The notes: generated by a model not told the origin, from the letters alone. Positions 20,255 through 33,453 are shown, counted from the first letter of the stretch. The stretch: 64,000 bases of DNA from Siphonodentalium dalli (GCA_032622095.1 CP136064.1:190387794-190451793), one strand, 5' to 3'. Made by a program: numbers and translations.

Positions 20255-21026
20255 AGGAAGGCGAATTTTGTTACAATATCTTGCACTATATTTCATCAAT
20301 GGCGGGTTTTGGTAAATTTTTACCCCATTCAATCTCATACAAAATTTATAGCACTGGATCTATTTTATCAGAGGCTGCTTTTTGGTAATGTTTTGCACTA
20401 TTCAAATCTCGCACAAAATCCCATGTGTACATTGTCCTGTATTTTTTATAATTTGTTTTATATATCAGTTCGTTTCATCCCATATTTTAGTTGCGGGAGG
20501 TAGCGTCTGTTTCACAGCATCACCCATAGAGACAAGTTGACGTCACAGACATGATGCACCATTCGTTCGCAATATGGACACCCAATAATTTAGTTGGTTG
20601 TTTGATTACGACATGTTCAAGATCGAAAATTGGGATCGTCAAGGTCGGTCTCGGAATATTGTTAAATGGACACAACTCGTTTAAACCTCAAACAGTACGT
20701 ATATTTAATATGGAAGTCGGAACAATGCAGGTCGATAAATACACGAAACACCGTTATACTCTAAAAATAGTCTTATCGAAATCACATTAATTTGACAGCT
20801 GTTTTCAATTATTTTTTCTCACAGATTGAGACAAACGCTCTTTATGCGTACCGTATAAGGAATATATAAACAATGAACGCTCGATCTTTATTGTCTCGTG
20901 CTGATTAATTTTCCGAAAACAATATGACTTGAATAAGTCACGACATGATATGTATACATTTCATGTATTTCTCGACACATTTTGACCCCGAACCGGGCCT
21001 GACGAGGAGGGTATGTTCTTTGGCCT

Positions 21027-21098
21027 GGGGATGTAGCTCAGTGGTAGAGCGTTCGCTTTGCATGTGAAAGGCCCCGGGTTCGATCCCCGGCATCTCCA
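21027..21098 (+). tRNA. tRNA-Ala-TGC: tRNA-Ala(TGC), unit 14, gene A
   Basis: Consensus; followed by the normal 'gcacag', not the CCA of units 16 and 22. Confidence 0.98.
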
Positions 21099-21338
21099 GC
21101 ACAGTGCTTTCTTTTTATTTGTATGTATGAAGTTTTAATTGCACATGCCGCTGTTATGACTGACTGTCGTGATTTCATATACTGGAAAGTCACCATTTGT
21201 GAATCGAAACGTTCCGTCCTATATGCATAGCTATTAAATCACAACAAAGCAAATTTACCACTTCATCTGACTTCTCATCGAATAATAAATAGCTGTCTAA
21301 TGTAGTCTCCAAACTTTGACGGACAAATTCTATCATTT

Positions 21339-21410
21339 GGGGATGTAGCTCAGTGGTAGAGCGTTCGCTTTGCATGTGAAAGGCCCCGGGTTCGATCCCC
21401 GGCATCTCCA
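21339..21410 (+). tRNA. tRNA-Ala-TGC: tRNA-Ala(TGC), unit 14, gene B
   Basis: Consensus, class X leader. Confidence 0.98.
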
Positions 21411-21705
21411 AGAAATACTTTTGCACGAAAGTTAAAATTCGATTATGACGGTTTTGGTGATATTAATGGATGTAAATAATAGAAACAGCTTTCCCCATCG
21501 TTTTTCCGCGTGAAATCACGAAAACGAAAAAATTACTTTTCTGTATGCTCCGATGATATGATCCGATGCTCCGTGGTATTGTGTTCTTATATTGCAGTGT
21601 AATTTCTATCATTTTATATTGAGATTAACATACTTCTTTTTTTCGTGGGAAATCAAAGGATTTATTATTTGTCGACAATAATATGGCCTTGCAATTTTAC
21701 GGGCC

Positions 21706-21777
21706 GGGGATGTAGCTCAGTGGTAGAGCGTTCGCTTCGCATGTGAAAGGCCCCGGGTTCAATCCCCGGCATCTCCA
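21706..21777 (+). tRNA. tRNA-Ala-CGC: tRNA-Ala(CGC), unit 15
   Basis: Consensus. Unit 15: 1,496 bp, class Y, same two deletions as unit 13. Confidence 0.97.
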
Positions 21778-22549
21778 AGGAAGGCGAATTTTGTTACAAT
21801 ATCTTGCACTATATTTCATCAATGGCGGGTTTTGGTAAATTTTTACCCCATTCAATCTCATACAAAATTTATAGCACTCGATCTATTTTATCAGAGGCTG
21901 CTTTTTGGTAATGTTTTGCACTATTCAAATCTCGCACAAAATCCCATGTGTACATTGTCCTGTATTTTTTATAATTTGTTTTATATATCAGTTCGTTTCA
22001 TCCCATATTTTAGTTGCGGGAGGTAGCGTCTGTTTCACAGCATCACCCATAGAGACAAGTTGACGTCACAGACATGATGCACCATTCGTTCGCAATATGG
22101 ACACCCAATAATTTAGTTGGTTGTTTGATTACGACATGTTCAAGATCGAAAATTGGGATCGTCAAGGTCGGTCTCGGAATATTGTTAAATGGACACAACT
22201 CGTTTAAACCTCAAACAGTACGTATACCTAATATGGAAGTCGGAACAATGCAGGTCGATAAATACACGAAACACCGTTATACTCTAAAAATAGTCTTATC
22301 GAAATCACATTAATTTGACAGCTGTTTTCAATTATTTTTTCTCACAGATTGAGACAAACGCTCTTTATGCGTACCGTATAAGGAATATATAAACAATGAA
22401 CGCTCGATCTTTATTGTCTCGTGCTGATTAATTTTCCGAAAACAATATGACTTGAATAAGTCACGACATGATATGTATACATTTCATGTATTTCTCGACA
22501 CATTTTGACCCCGAACCGGGCCTGACGAGGAGGGTATGTTCTTTGGCCT

Positions 22550-22621
22550 GGGGATGTAGCTCAGTGGTAGAGCGTTCGCTTTGCATGTGAAAGGCCCCGG
22601 GTTCGATCCCCGGCATCTCCA
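22550..22621 (+). tRNA. tRNA-Ala-TGC: tRNA-Ala(TGC), unit 15, gene A
   Basis: Consensus. Confidence 0.98.
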
Positions 22622-22861
22622 GCACAGTGCTTTCTTTTTATTTGTATGTATGAAGTTTTAATTGCACATGCCGCTGTTATGACTGACTGTCGTGATTTCA
22701 TATACTGGAAAGTCACCATTTGTGAATCGAAACGTTCCGTCCTATATGCATAGCTATTAAATCACAACAAAGCAAATTTACCACTTCATCTGACTTCTCA
22801 TCGAATAATAAATAGCTGTCTAATGTATTCTCCAAACTTTGACGGACAAATTCTATCAGTT

Positions 22862-22933
22862 GGGGATGTAGCTCAGTGGTAGAGCGTTCGCTTTGCATGT
22901 GAAAGGCCCCGGGTTCGATCCCCGGCATCTCCA
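22862..22933 (+). tRNA. tRNA-Ala-TGC: tRNA-Ala(TGC), unit 15, gene B
   Basis: Consensus. Confidence 0.98.
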
Positions 22934-23201
22934 AGAAATACTTTTGCACGAAAGTTAAAATTCGATTATGACGGTTTTGGTGATATAATAGAAACAGCTT
23001 TCCCCATCGTTTTTCCGCGTGAAATCACGAAAACGAAAAAGTTACTTTTCTGTATGCTCCGATGCTCCGTGGTATTGTGTCCTTATATTGCAGTGTAATT
23101 TCTATCATTTTATATTGAGATTAACATACTTCTTTTTTTCGTGGGAAATCAAAGGATTTATTATTTGTCGACAATAATATGGCCTTGCAATTTTACGGGC
23201 C

Positions 23202-23273
23202 GGGGATGTAGCTCAGTGGTAGAGCGTTCGCTTCGCATGTGAAAGGCCCCGGGTTCAATCCCCGGCATCTCCA
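23202..23273 (+). tRNA. tRNA-Ala-CGC: tRNA-Ala(CGC), unit 16
   Basis: Consensus. Unit 16: 1,509 bp, class Z with 'gtatattta'. Confidence 0.97.
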
Positions 23274-24045
23274 AGGAAGGCGAATTTTGTTACAATATCT
23301 TGCACTATATTTCATCAATGGCGGGTTTTGGTAAATTTTTACCCCATTCAATCTCATACAAAATTTATAGCACTGGATCTATTTTATCAGAGGCTGCTTT
23401 TTGGTAATGTTTTGCACTATTCAAATCTCGCACAAAATCCCATGTGTACATTGTCCTGTATTTTTTATAATTTGTTTTATATATCAGTTCGTTTCATCCC
23501 ATATTTTAGTTGCGGGAGGTAGCGTCTGTTTCACAGCATCACCCATAGAGACAAGTTGACGTCACAGACATGATGCACCATTCGTTCGCAATATGGACAC
23601 CCAATAATTTAGTTGGTTGTTTGATTACGACATGTTCAAGATCGAAAATTGGGATCGTCAAGGTCGGTCTCGGAATATTGTTAAATGGACACAACTCGTT
23701 TAAACCTCAAACAGTACGTATATTTAATATGGAAGTCGGAACAATGCAGGTCGATAAATACACGAAACACCGTTATACTCTAAAAATAGTCTTATCGAAA
23801 TCACATTAATTTGACAGCTGTTTTCAATTATTTTTTCTCACAGATTGAGACAAACGCTCTTTATGCGTACCGTATAAGGAATATATAAACAATGAACGCT
23901 CGATCTTTATTGTCTCGTGCTGATTAATTTTCCGAAAACAATATGACTTGAATAAGTCACGACATGATATGTATACATTTCATGTATTTCTCGACACATT
24001 TTGACCCCGAACCGGGCCTGACGAGGAGGGTATGTTCTTTGGCCT

Positions 24046-24117
24046 GGGGATGTAGCTCAGTGGTAGAGCGTTCGCTTTGCATGTGAAAGGCCCCGGGTTC
24101 GATCCCCGGCATCTCCA
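24046..24117 (+). tRNA. tRNA-Ala-TGC: tRNA-Ala(TGC), unit 16, gene A, CCA encoded
   Basis: Consensus gene, but a G-to-C change right after the discriminator makes the genome read CCA (24118-24120). Probably incidental, since the trailer is normally cut away and CCA added. Confidence 0.97.
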
Positions 24118-24357
24118 CCACAGTGCTTTCTTTTTATTTGTATGTATGAAGTTTTAATTGCACATGCCGCTGTTATGACTGACTGTCGTGATTTCATATA
24201 CTGGAAAGTCACCATTTGTGAATCGAAACGTTCCGTCCTATATGCATAGCTATTAAATCACAACAAAGCAAATTTACCACTTCATCTGACTTCTCATCGA
24301 ATAATAAATAGCTGTCTAATGTATTCTCCAAACTTTGACGGACAAATTCTATCAGTT

Positions 24358-24429
24358 GGGGATGTAGCTCAGTGGTAGAGCGTTCGCTTTGCATGTGAAA
24401 GGCCCCGGGTTCGATCCCCGGCATCTCCA
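24358..24429 (+). tRNA. tRNA-Ala-TGC: tRNA-Ala(TGC), unit 16, gene B
   Basis: Consensus. Confidence 0.98.
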
Positions 24430-24710
24430 AGAAATACTTTTGCACGAAAGTTAAAATTCGATTATGACGGTTTTGGTGATATAATAGAAACAGCTTTCCC
24501 CATCGTTTTTCCGCGTGAAATCACGAAAACGAAAAAATTACTTTTCTGTATGCTCCGATGATATGCTCCGATGCTCCGTGGTATTGTGTCCTTATATTGC
24601 AGTGTAATTTCTATCATTTTATATTGAGATTAACATACTTCTTTTTTTCGTGGGAAATCAAAGGATTTATTATTTGTCGACAATAATATGGCCTTGCAAT
24701 TTTACGGGCC

Positions 24711-24782
24711 GGGGATGTAGCTCAGTGGTAGAGCGTTCGCTTCGCATGTGAAAGGCCCCGGGTTCAATCCCCGGCATCTCCA
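24711..24782 (+). tRNA. tRNA-Ala-CGC: tRNA-Ala(CGC), unit 17
   Basis: Consensus. Unit 17: 1,509 bp, class U with 'cacacgatc', shared only with unit 23. Confidence 0.97.
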
Positions 24783-25554
24783 AGGAAGGCGAATTTTGTT
24801 ACAATATCTTGCACTATATTTCATCAATGGCGGGTTTTGGTAAATTTTTACCCCATTCAATCTCATACAAAATTTATAGCACACGATCTATTTTATCAGA
24901 GGCTGCTTTTTGGTAATGTTTTGCACTATTCAAATCTCGCACAAAATCCCATGTGTACATTGTCCTGTATTTTTTATAATTTGTTTTATATATCAGTTCG
25001 TTTCATCCCATATTTTAGTTGCGGGAGGTAGCGTCTGTTTCACAGCATCACCCATAGAGACAAGTTGACGTCACAGACATGATGCACCATTCGTTCGCAA
25101 TATGGACACCCAATAATTTAGTTGGTTGTTTGATTACGACATGTTCAAGATCGAAAATTGGGATCGTCAAGGTCGGTCTCGGAATATTGTTAAATGGACA
25201 CAACTCGTTTAAACCTCAAACACTACGTATACCTAATATGGAAGTCGGAACAATGCAGGTCGATAAATACACGAAACACCGTTATACTCTAAAAATAGTC
25301 TTATCGAAATCACATTAATTTGACAGCTGTTTTCAATTATTTTTTCTCACAGATTGAGACAAACGCTCTTTATGCGTACCGTATAAGGAATATATAAACA
25401 ATGAACGCTCGATCTTTATTGTCTCGTGCTGATTAATTTTCCGAAAACAATATGACTTGAATAAGTCACGACATGATATGTATACATTTCATGTATTTCT
25501 CGACACATTTTGACCCCGAACCGGGCCTGACGAGGAGGGTATGTTCTTTGGCCT

Positions 25555-25626
25555 GGGGATGTAGCTCAGTGGTAGAGCGTTCGCTTTGCATGTGAAAGGC
25601 CCCGGGTTCGATCCCCGGCATCTCCA
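25555..25626 (+). tRNA. tRNA-Ala-TGC: tRNA-Ala(TGC), unit 17, gene A
   Basis: Consensus. Confidence 0.98.
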
Positions 25627-25866
25627 GCACAGTGCTTTCTTTTTATTTGTATGTATGAAGTTTTAATTGCACATGCCGCTGTTATGACTGACTGTCGTGA
25701 TTTCATATACTGGAAAGTCACCATTTGTGAATCGAAACGTTCCGTCCTATATGCATAGCTATTAAATCACAACAAAGCAAATTTACCACTTCATCTGACT
25801 TCTCATCGAATAATAAATAGCTGTCTAATGTAGTCTCCAAACTTTGACGGACAAATTCTATCAGTT

Positions 25867-25938
25867 GGGGATGTAGCTCAGTGGTAGAGCGTTCGCTTTG
25901 CATGTGAAAGGCCCCGGGTTCGATCCCCGGCATCTCCA
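25867..25938 (+). tRNA. tRNA-Ala-TGC: tRNA-Ala(TGC), unit 17, gene B
   Basis: Consensus. Confidence 0.98.
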
Positions 25939-26219
25939 AGAAATACTTTTGCACGAAAGTTAAAATTCGATTATGACGGTTTTGGTGATATAATAGAAAC
26001 AGCTTTCCCCATCGTTTTTCCGCGTGAAATCACGAAAACGAAAAAATTACTTTTCTGTATGCTCCGATGATATGATCCGATGCTCCGTGGTATTGTGTTC
26101 TTATATTGCAGTGTAATTTCTATCATTTTATATTGAGATTAACATACTTCTTTTTTTCGTGGGAAATCAAAGGATTTATTATTTGTCGACAATAATATGG
26201 CCTTGCAATTTTACGGGCC

Positions 26220-26291
26220 GGGGATGTAGCTCAGTGGTAGAGCGTTCGCTTCGCATGTGAAAGGCCCCGGGTTCAATCCCCGGCATCTCCA
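26220..26291 (+). tRNA. tRNA-Ala-CGC: tRNA-Ala(CGC), unit 18
   Basis: Consensus. Unit 18: 1,523 bp, class X. Confidence 0.97.
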
Positions 26292-27063
26292 AGGAAGGCG
26301 AATTTTGTTACAATATCTTGCACTATATTTCATCAATGGCGGGTTTTGGTAAATTTTTACCCCATTCAATCTCATACAAAATTTATAGCACTCGATCTAT
26401 TTTATCAGAGGCTGCTTTTTGGTAATGTTTTGCACTATTCAAATCTCGCACAAAATCCCATGTGTACATTGTCCTGTATTTTTTATAATTTGTTTTATAT
26501 ATCAGTTCGTTTCATCCCATATTTTAGTTGCGGGAGGTAGCGTCTGTTTCACAGCATCACCCATAGAGACAAGTTGACGTCACAGACATGATGCACCATT
26601 CGTTCGCAATATGGACACCCAATAATTTAGTTGGTTGTTTGATTACGACATGTTCAAGATCGAAAATTGGGATCGTCAAGGTCGGTCTCGGAATATTGTT
26701 AAATGGACACAACTCGTTTAAACCTCAAACAGTACGTATACCTAATATGGAAGTCGGAACAATGCAGGTCGATAAATACACGAAACACCGTTATACTCTA
26801 AAAATAGTCTTATCGAAATCACATTAATTTGACAGCTGTTTTCAATTATTTTTTCTCACAGATTGAGACAAACGCTCTTTATGCGTACCGTATAAGGAAT
26901 ATACAAACAATGAACGCTCGATCTTTATTGTCTCGTGCTGATTAATTTTCCGAAAACAATATGACTTGAATAAGTCACGACATGATATGTATACATTTCA
27001 TGTATTTCTCGACACATTTTGACCCCGAACCGGGCCTGACGAGGAGGGTATGTTCTTTGGCCT

Positions 27064-27135
27064 GGGGATGTAGCTCAGTGGTAGAGCGTTCGCTTTGCAT
27101 GTGAAAGGCCCCGGGTTCGATCCCCGGCATCTCCA
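27064..27135 (+). tRNA. tRNA-Ala-TGC: tRNA-Ala(TGC), unit 18, gene A
   Basis: Consensus. Confidence 0.98.
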
Positions 27136-27375
27136 GCACAGTGCTTTCTTTTTATTTGTATGTATGAAGTTTTAATTGCACATGCCGCTGTTATGACTGA
27201 CTGTCGTGATTTCATATACTGGAAAGTCACCATTTGTGAATCGAAACGTTCCGTCCTATATGCATAGCTATTAAATCACAACAAAGCAAATTTACCACTT
27301 CATCTGACTTCTCATCGAATAATAAATAGCTGTCTAATGTAGTCTCCAAACTTTGACGGACAAATTCTATCATTT

Positions 27376-27447
27376 GGGGATGTAGCTCAGTGGTAGAGCG
27401 TTCGCTTTGCATGTGAAAGGCCCCGGGTTCGATCCCCGGCATCTCCA
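27376..27447 (+). tRNA. tRNA-Ala-TGC: tRNA-Ala(TGC), unit 18, gene B
   Basis: Consensus, class X leader. Confidence 0.98.
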
Positions 27448-27742
27448 AGAAATACTTTTGCACGAAAGTTAAAATTCGATTATGACGGTTTTGGTGATAT
27501 TAATGGATGTAAATAATAGAAACAGCTTTCCCCATCGTTTTTCCGCGTGAAATCACGAAAACGAAAAAATTACTTTTCTGTATGCTCCGATGATATGATC
27601 CGATGCTCCGTGGTATTGTGTTCTTATATTGCAGTGTAATTTCTATCATTTTATATTGAGATTAACATACTTCTTTTTTTCGTGGGAAATCAAAGGATTT
27701 ATTATTTGTCGACAATAATATGGCCTTGCAATTTTACGGGCC

Positions 27743-27814
27743 GGGGATGTAGCTCAGTGGTAGAGCGTTCGCTTCGCATGTGAAAGGCCCCGGGTTCAAT
27801 CCCCGGCATCTCCA
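27743..27814 (+). tRNA. tRNA-Ala-CGC: tRNA-Ala(CGC), unit 19
   Basis: Consensus. Unit 19: 1,523 bp, class X. Confidence 0.97.
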
Positions 27815-28586
27815 AGGAAGGCGAATTTTGTTACAATATCTTGCACTATATTTCATCAATGGCGGGTTTTGGTAAATTTTTACCCCATTCAATCTCATAC
27901 AAAATTTATAGCACTCGATCTATTTTATCAGAGGCTGCTTTTTGGTAATGTTTTGCACTATTCAAATCTCGCACAAAATCCCATGTGTACATTGTCCTGT
28001 ATTTTTTATAATTTGTTTTATATATCAGTTCGTTTCATCCCATATTTTAGTTGCGGGAGGTAGCGTCTGTTTCACAGCATCACCCATAGAGACAAGTTGA
28101 CGTCACAGACATGATGCACCATTCGTTCGCAATATGGACACCCAATAATTTAGTTGGTTGTTTGATTACGACATGTTCAAGATCGAAAATTGGGATCGTC
28201 AAGGTCGGTCTCGGAATATTGTTAAATGGACACAACTCGTTTAAACCTCAAACAGTACGTATACCTAATATGGAAGTCGGAACAATGCAGGTCGATAAAT
28301 ACACGAAACACCGTTATACTCTAAAAATAGTCTTATCGAAATCACATTAATTTGACAGCTGTTTTCAATTATTTTTTCTCACAGATTGAGACAAACGCTC
28401 TTTATGCGTACCGTATAAGGAATATACAAACAATGAACGCTCGATCTTTATTGTCTCGTGCTGATTAATTTTCCGAAAACAATATGACTTGAATAAGTCA
28501 CGACATGATATGTATACATTTCATGTATTTCTCGACACATTTTGACCCCGAACCGGGCCTGACGAGGAGGGTATGTTCTTTGGCCT

Positions 28587-28658
28587 GGGGATGTAGCTCA
28601 GTGGTAGAGCGTTCGCTTTGCATGTGAAAGGCCCCGGGTTCGATCCCCGGCATCTCCA
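28587..28658 (+). tRNA. tRNA-Ala-TGC: tRNA-Ala(TGC), unit 19, gene A
   Basis: Consensus. Confidence 0.98.
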
Positions 28659-28898
28659 GCACAGTGCTTTCTTTTTATTTGTATGTATGAAGTTTTAATT
28701 GCACATGCCGCTGTTATGACTGACTGTCGTGATTTCATATACTGGAAAGTCACCATTTGTGAATCGAAACGTTCCGTCCTATATGCATAGCTATTAAATC
28801 ACAACAAAGCAAATTTACCACTTCATCTGACTTCTCATCGAATAATAAATAGCTGTCTAATGTAGTCTCCAAACTTTGACGGACAAATTCTATCATTT

Positions 28899-28970
28899 GG
28901 GGATGTAGCTCAGTGGTAGAGCGTTCGCTTTGCATGTGAAAGGCCCCGGGTTCGATCCCCGGCATCTCCA
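28899..28970 (+). tRNA. tRNA-Ala-TGC: tRNA-Ala(TGC), unit 19, gene B
   Basis: Consensus, class X leader. Confidence 0.98.
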
Positions 28971-29265
28971 AGAAATACTTTTGCACGAAAGTTAAAATTC
29001 GATTATGACGGTTTTGGTGATATTAATGGATGTAAATAATAGAAACAGCTTTCCCCATCGTTTTTCCGCGTGAAATCACGAAAACGAAAAAATTACTTTT
29101 CTGTATGCTCCGATGATATGATCCGATGCTCCGTGGTATTGTGTTCTTATATTGCAGTGTAATTTCTATCATTTTATATTGAGATTAACATACTTCTTTT
29201 TTTCGTGGGAAATCAAAGGATTTATTATTTGTCGACAATAATATGGCCTTGCAATTTTACGGGCC

Positions 29266-29337
29266 GGGGATGTAGCTCAGTGGTAGAGCGTTCGCTTCGC
29301 ATGTGAAAGGCCCCGGGTTCAATCCCCGGCATCTCCA
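29266..29337 (+). tRNA. tRNA-Ala-CGC: tRNA-Ala(CGC), unit 20
   Basis: Consensus. Unit 20: 1,523 bp, class X; ends with 'cttgtaatt' before the next Y unit, as do units 24 and 27. Confidence 0.97.
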
Positions 29338-30109
29338 AGGAAGGCGAATTTTGTTACAATATCTTGCACTATATTTCATCAATGGCGGGTTTTGGTAAAT
29401 TTTTACCCCATTCAATCTCATACAAAATTTATAGCACTCGATCTATTTTATCAGAGGCTGCTTTTTGGTAATGTTTTGCACTATTCAAATCTCGCACAAA
29501 ATCCCATGTGTACATTGTCCTGTATTTTTTATAATTTGTTTTATATATCAGTTCGTTTCATCCCATATTTTAGTTGCGGGAGGTAGCGTCTGTTTCACAG
29601 CATCACCCATAGAGACAAGTTGACGTCACAGACATGATGCACCATTCGTTCGCAATATGGACACCCAATAATTTAGTTGGTTGTTTGATTACGACATGTT
29701 CAAGATCGAAAATTGGGATCGTCAAGGTCGGTCTCGGAATATTGTTAAATGGACACAACTCGTTTAAACCTCAAACAGTACGTATACCTAATATGGAAGT
29801 CGGAACAATGCAGGTCGATAAATACACGAAACACCGTTATACTCTAAAAATAGTCTTATCGAAATCACATTAATTTGACAGCTGTTTTCAATTATTTTTT
29901 CTCACAGATTGAGACAAACGCTCTTTATGCGTACCGTATAAGGAATATACAAACAATGAACGCTCGATCTTTATTGTCTCGTGCTGATTAATTTTCCGAA
30001 AACAATATGACTTGAATAAGTCACGACATGATATGTATACATTTCATGTATTTCTCGACACATTTTGACCCCGAACCGGGCCTGACGAGGAGGGTATGTT
30101 CTTTGGCCT

Positions 30110-30181
30110 GGGGATGTAGCTCAGTGGTAGAGCGTTCGCTTTGCATGTGAAAGGCCCCGGGTTCGATCCCCGGCATCTCCA
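30110..30181 (+). tRNA. tRNA-Ala-TGC: tRNA-Ala(TGC), unit 20, gene A
   Basis: Consensus. Confidence 0.98.
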
Positions 30182-30421
30182 GCACAGTGCTTTCTTTTTA
30201 TTTGTATGTATGAAGTTTTAATTGCACATGCCGCTGTTATGACTGACTGTCGTGATTTCATATACTGGAAAGTCACCATTTGTGAATCGAAACGTTCCGT
30301 CCTATATGCATAGCTATTAAATCACAACAAAGCAAATTTACCACTTCATCTGACTTCTCATCGAATAATAAATAGCTGTCTAATGTAGTCTCCAAACTTT
30401 GACGGACAAATTCTATCATTT

Positions 30422-30493
30422 GGGGATGTAGCTCAGTGGTAGAGCGTTCGCTTTGCATGTGAAAGGCCCCGGGTTCGATCCCCGGCATCTCCA
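30422..30493 (+). tRNA. tRNA-Ala-TGC: tRNA-Ala(TGC), unit 20, gene B
   Basis: Consensus, class X leader. Confidence 0.98.
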
Positions 30494-30788
30494 AGAAATA
30501 CTTTTGCACGAAAGTTAAAATTCGATTATGACGGTTTTGGTGATATTAATGGATGTAAATAATAGAAACAGCTTTCCCCATCGTTTTTCCGCGTGAAATC
30601 ACGAAAACGAAAAAATTACTTTTCTGTATGCTCCGATGATATGATCCGATGCTCCGTGGTATTGTGTTCTTATATTGCAGTGTAATTTCTATCATTTTAT
30701 ATTGAGATTAACATACTTCTTTTTTTCGTGGGAAATCAAAGGATTTATTATTTGTCGACAATAATATGGCCTTGTAATTTTACGGGCC

Positions 30789-30860
30789 GGGGATGTAGCT
30801 CAGTGGTAGAGCGTTCGCTTCGCATGTGAAAGGCCCCGGGTTCAATCCCCGGCATCTCCA
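30789..30860 (+). tRNA. tRNA-Ala-CGC: tRNA-Ala(CGC), unit 21
   Basis: Consensus. Unit 21: 1,509 bp, class Y. Confidence 0.97.
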
Positions 30861-31632
30861 AGGAAGGCGAATTTTGTTACAATATCTTGCACTATATTTC
30901 ATCAATGGCGGGTTTTGGTAAATTTTTACCCCATTCAATCTCATACAAAATTTATAGCACTCGATCTATTTTATCAGAGGCTGCTTTTTGGTAATGTTTT
31001 GCACTATTCAAATCTCGCACAAAATCCCATGTGTACATTGTCCTGTATTTTTTATAATTTGTTTTATATATCAGTTCGTTTCATCCCATATTTTAGTTGC
31101 GGGAGGTAGCGTCTGTTTCACAGCATCACCCATAGAGACAAGTTGACGTCACAGACATGATGCACCATTCGTTCGCAATATGGACACCCAATAATTTAGT
31201 TGGTTGTTTGATTACGACATGTTCAAGATCGAAAATTGGGATCGTCAAGGTCGGTCTCGGAATATTGTTAAATGGACACAACTCGTTTAAACCTCAAACA
31301 GTACGTATACCTAATATGGAAGTCGGAACAATGCAGGTCGATAAATACACGAAACACCGTTATACTCTAAAAATAGTCTTATCGAAATCACATTAATTTG
31401 ACAGCTGTTTTCAATTATTTTTTCTCACAGATTGAGACAAACGCTCTTTATGCGTACCGTATAAGGAATATATAAACAATGAACGCTCGATCTTTATTGT
31501 CTCGTGCTGATTAATTTTCCGAAAACAATATGACTTGAATAAGTCACGACATGATATGTATACATTTCATGTATTTCTCGACACATTTTGACCCCGAACC
31601 GGGCCTGACGAGGAGGGTATGTTCTTTGGCCT

Positions 31633-31704
31633 GGGGATGTAGCTCAGTGGTAGAGCGTTCGCTTTGCATGTGAAAGGCCCCGGGTTCGATCCCCGGCATC
31701 TCCA
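31633..31704 (+). tRNA. tRNA-Ala-TGC: tRNA-Ala(TGC), unit 21, gene A
   Basis: Consensus. Confidence 0.98.
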
Positions 31705-31944
31705 GCACAGTGCTTTCTTTTTATTTGTATGTATGAAGTTTTAATTGCACATGCCGCTGTTATGACTGACTGTCGTGATTTCATATACTGGAAAGTCACC
31801 ATTTGTGAATCGAAACGTTCCGTCCTATATGCATAGCTATTAAATCACAACAAAGCAAATTTACCACTTCATCTGACTTCTCATCGAATAATAAATAGCT
31901 GTCTAATGTATTCTCCAAACTTTGACGGACAAATTCTATCAGTT

Positions 31945-32016
31945 GGGGATGTAGCTCAGTGGTAGAGCGTTCGCTTTGCATGTGAAAGGCCCCGGGTTCG
32001 ATCCCCGGCATCTCCA
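31945..32016 (+). tRNA. tRNA-Ala-TGC: tRNA-Ala(TGC), unit 21, gene B
   Basis: Consensus. Confidence 0.98.
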
Positions 32017-32297
32017 AGAAATACTTTTGCACGAAAGTTAAAATTCGATTATGACGGTTTTGGTGATATAATAGAAACAGCTTTCCCCATCGTTTTTCCG
32101 CGTGAAATCACGAAAACGAAAAAATTACTTTTCTGTATGCTCCGATGATATGCTCCGATGCTCCGTGGTATTGTGTCCTTATATTGCAGTGTAATTTCTA
32201 TCATTTTATATTGAGATTAACATACTTCTTTTTTTCGTGGGAAATCAAAGGATTTATTATTTGTCGACAATAATATGGCCTTGCAATTTTACGGGCC

Positions 32298-32369
32298 GGG
32301 GATGTAGCTCAGTGGTAGAGCGTTCGCTTCGCATGTGAAAGGCCCCGGGTTCAATCCCCGGCATCTCCA
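32298..32369 (+). tRNA. tRNA-Ala-CGC: tRNA-Ala(CGC), unit 22
   Basis: Consensus. Unit 22: 1,509 bp, class Z with 'gtatattta'. Confidence 0.97.
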
Positions 32370-33141
32370 AGGAAGGCGAATTTTGTTACAATATCTTGCA
32401 CTATATTTCATCAATGGCGGGTTTTGGTAAATTTTTACCCCATTCAATCTCATACAAAATTTATAGCACTGGATCTATTTTATCAGAGGCTGCTTTTTGG
32501 TAATGTTTTGCACTATTCAAATCTCGCACAAAATCCCATGTGTACATTGTCCTGTATTTTTTATAATTTGTTTTATATATCAGTTCGTTTCATCCCATAT
32601 TTTAGTTGCGGGAGGTAGCGTCTGTTTCACAGCATCACCCATAGAGACAAGTTGACGTCACAGACATGATGCACCATTCGTTCGCAATATGGACACCCAA
32701 TAATTTAGTTGGTTGTTTGATTACGACATGTTCAAGATCGAAAATTGGGATCGTCAAGGTCGGTCTCGGAATATTGTTAAATGGACACAACTCGTTTAAA
32801 CCTCAAACAGTACGTATATTTAATATGGAAGTCGGAACAATGCAGGTCGATAAATACACGAAACACCGTTATACTCTAAAAATAGTCTTATCGAAATCAC
32901 ATTAATTTGACAGCTGTTTTCAATTATTTTTTCTCACAGATTGAGACAAACGCTCTTTATGCGTACCGTATAAGGAATATATAAACAATGAACGCTCGAT
33001 CTTTATTGTCTCGTGCTGATTAATTTTCCGAAAACAATATGACTTGAATAAGTCACGACATGATATGTATACATTTCATGTATTTCTCGACACATTTTGA
33101 CCCCGAACCGGGCCTGACGAGGAGGGTATGTTCTTTGGCCT

Positions 33142-33213
33142 GGGGATGTAGCTCAGTGGTAGAGCGTTCGCTTTGCATGTGAAAGGCCCCGGGTTCGATC
33201 CCCGGCATCTCCA
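33142..33213 (+). tRNA. tRNA-Ala-TGC: tRNA-Ala(TGC), unit 22, gene A, CCA encoded
   Basis: Same G-to-C change as unit 16, giving CCA at 33214-33216. Confidence 0.97.
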
Positions 33214-33453
33214 CCACAGTGCTTTCTTTTTATTTGTATGTATGAAGTTTTAATTGCACATGCCGCTGTTATGACTGACTGTCGTGATTTCATATACTGG
33301 AAAGTCACCATTTGTGAATCGAAACGTTCCGTCCTATATGCATAGCTATTAAATCACAACAAAGCAAATTTACCACTTCATCTGACTTCTCATCGAATAA
33401 TAAATAGCTGTCTAATGTATTCTCCAAACTTTGACGGACAAATTCTATCAGTT

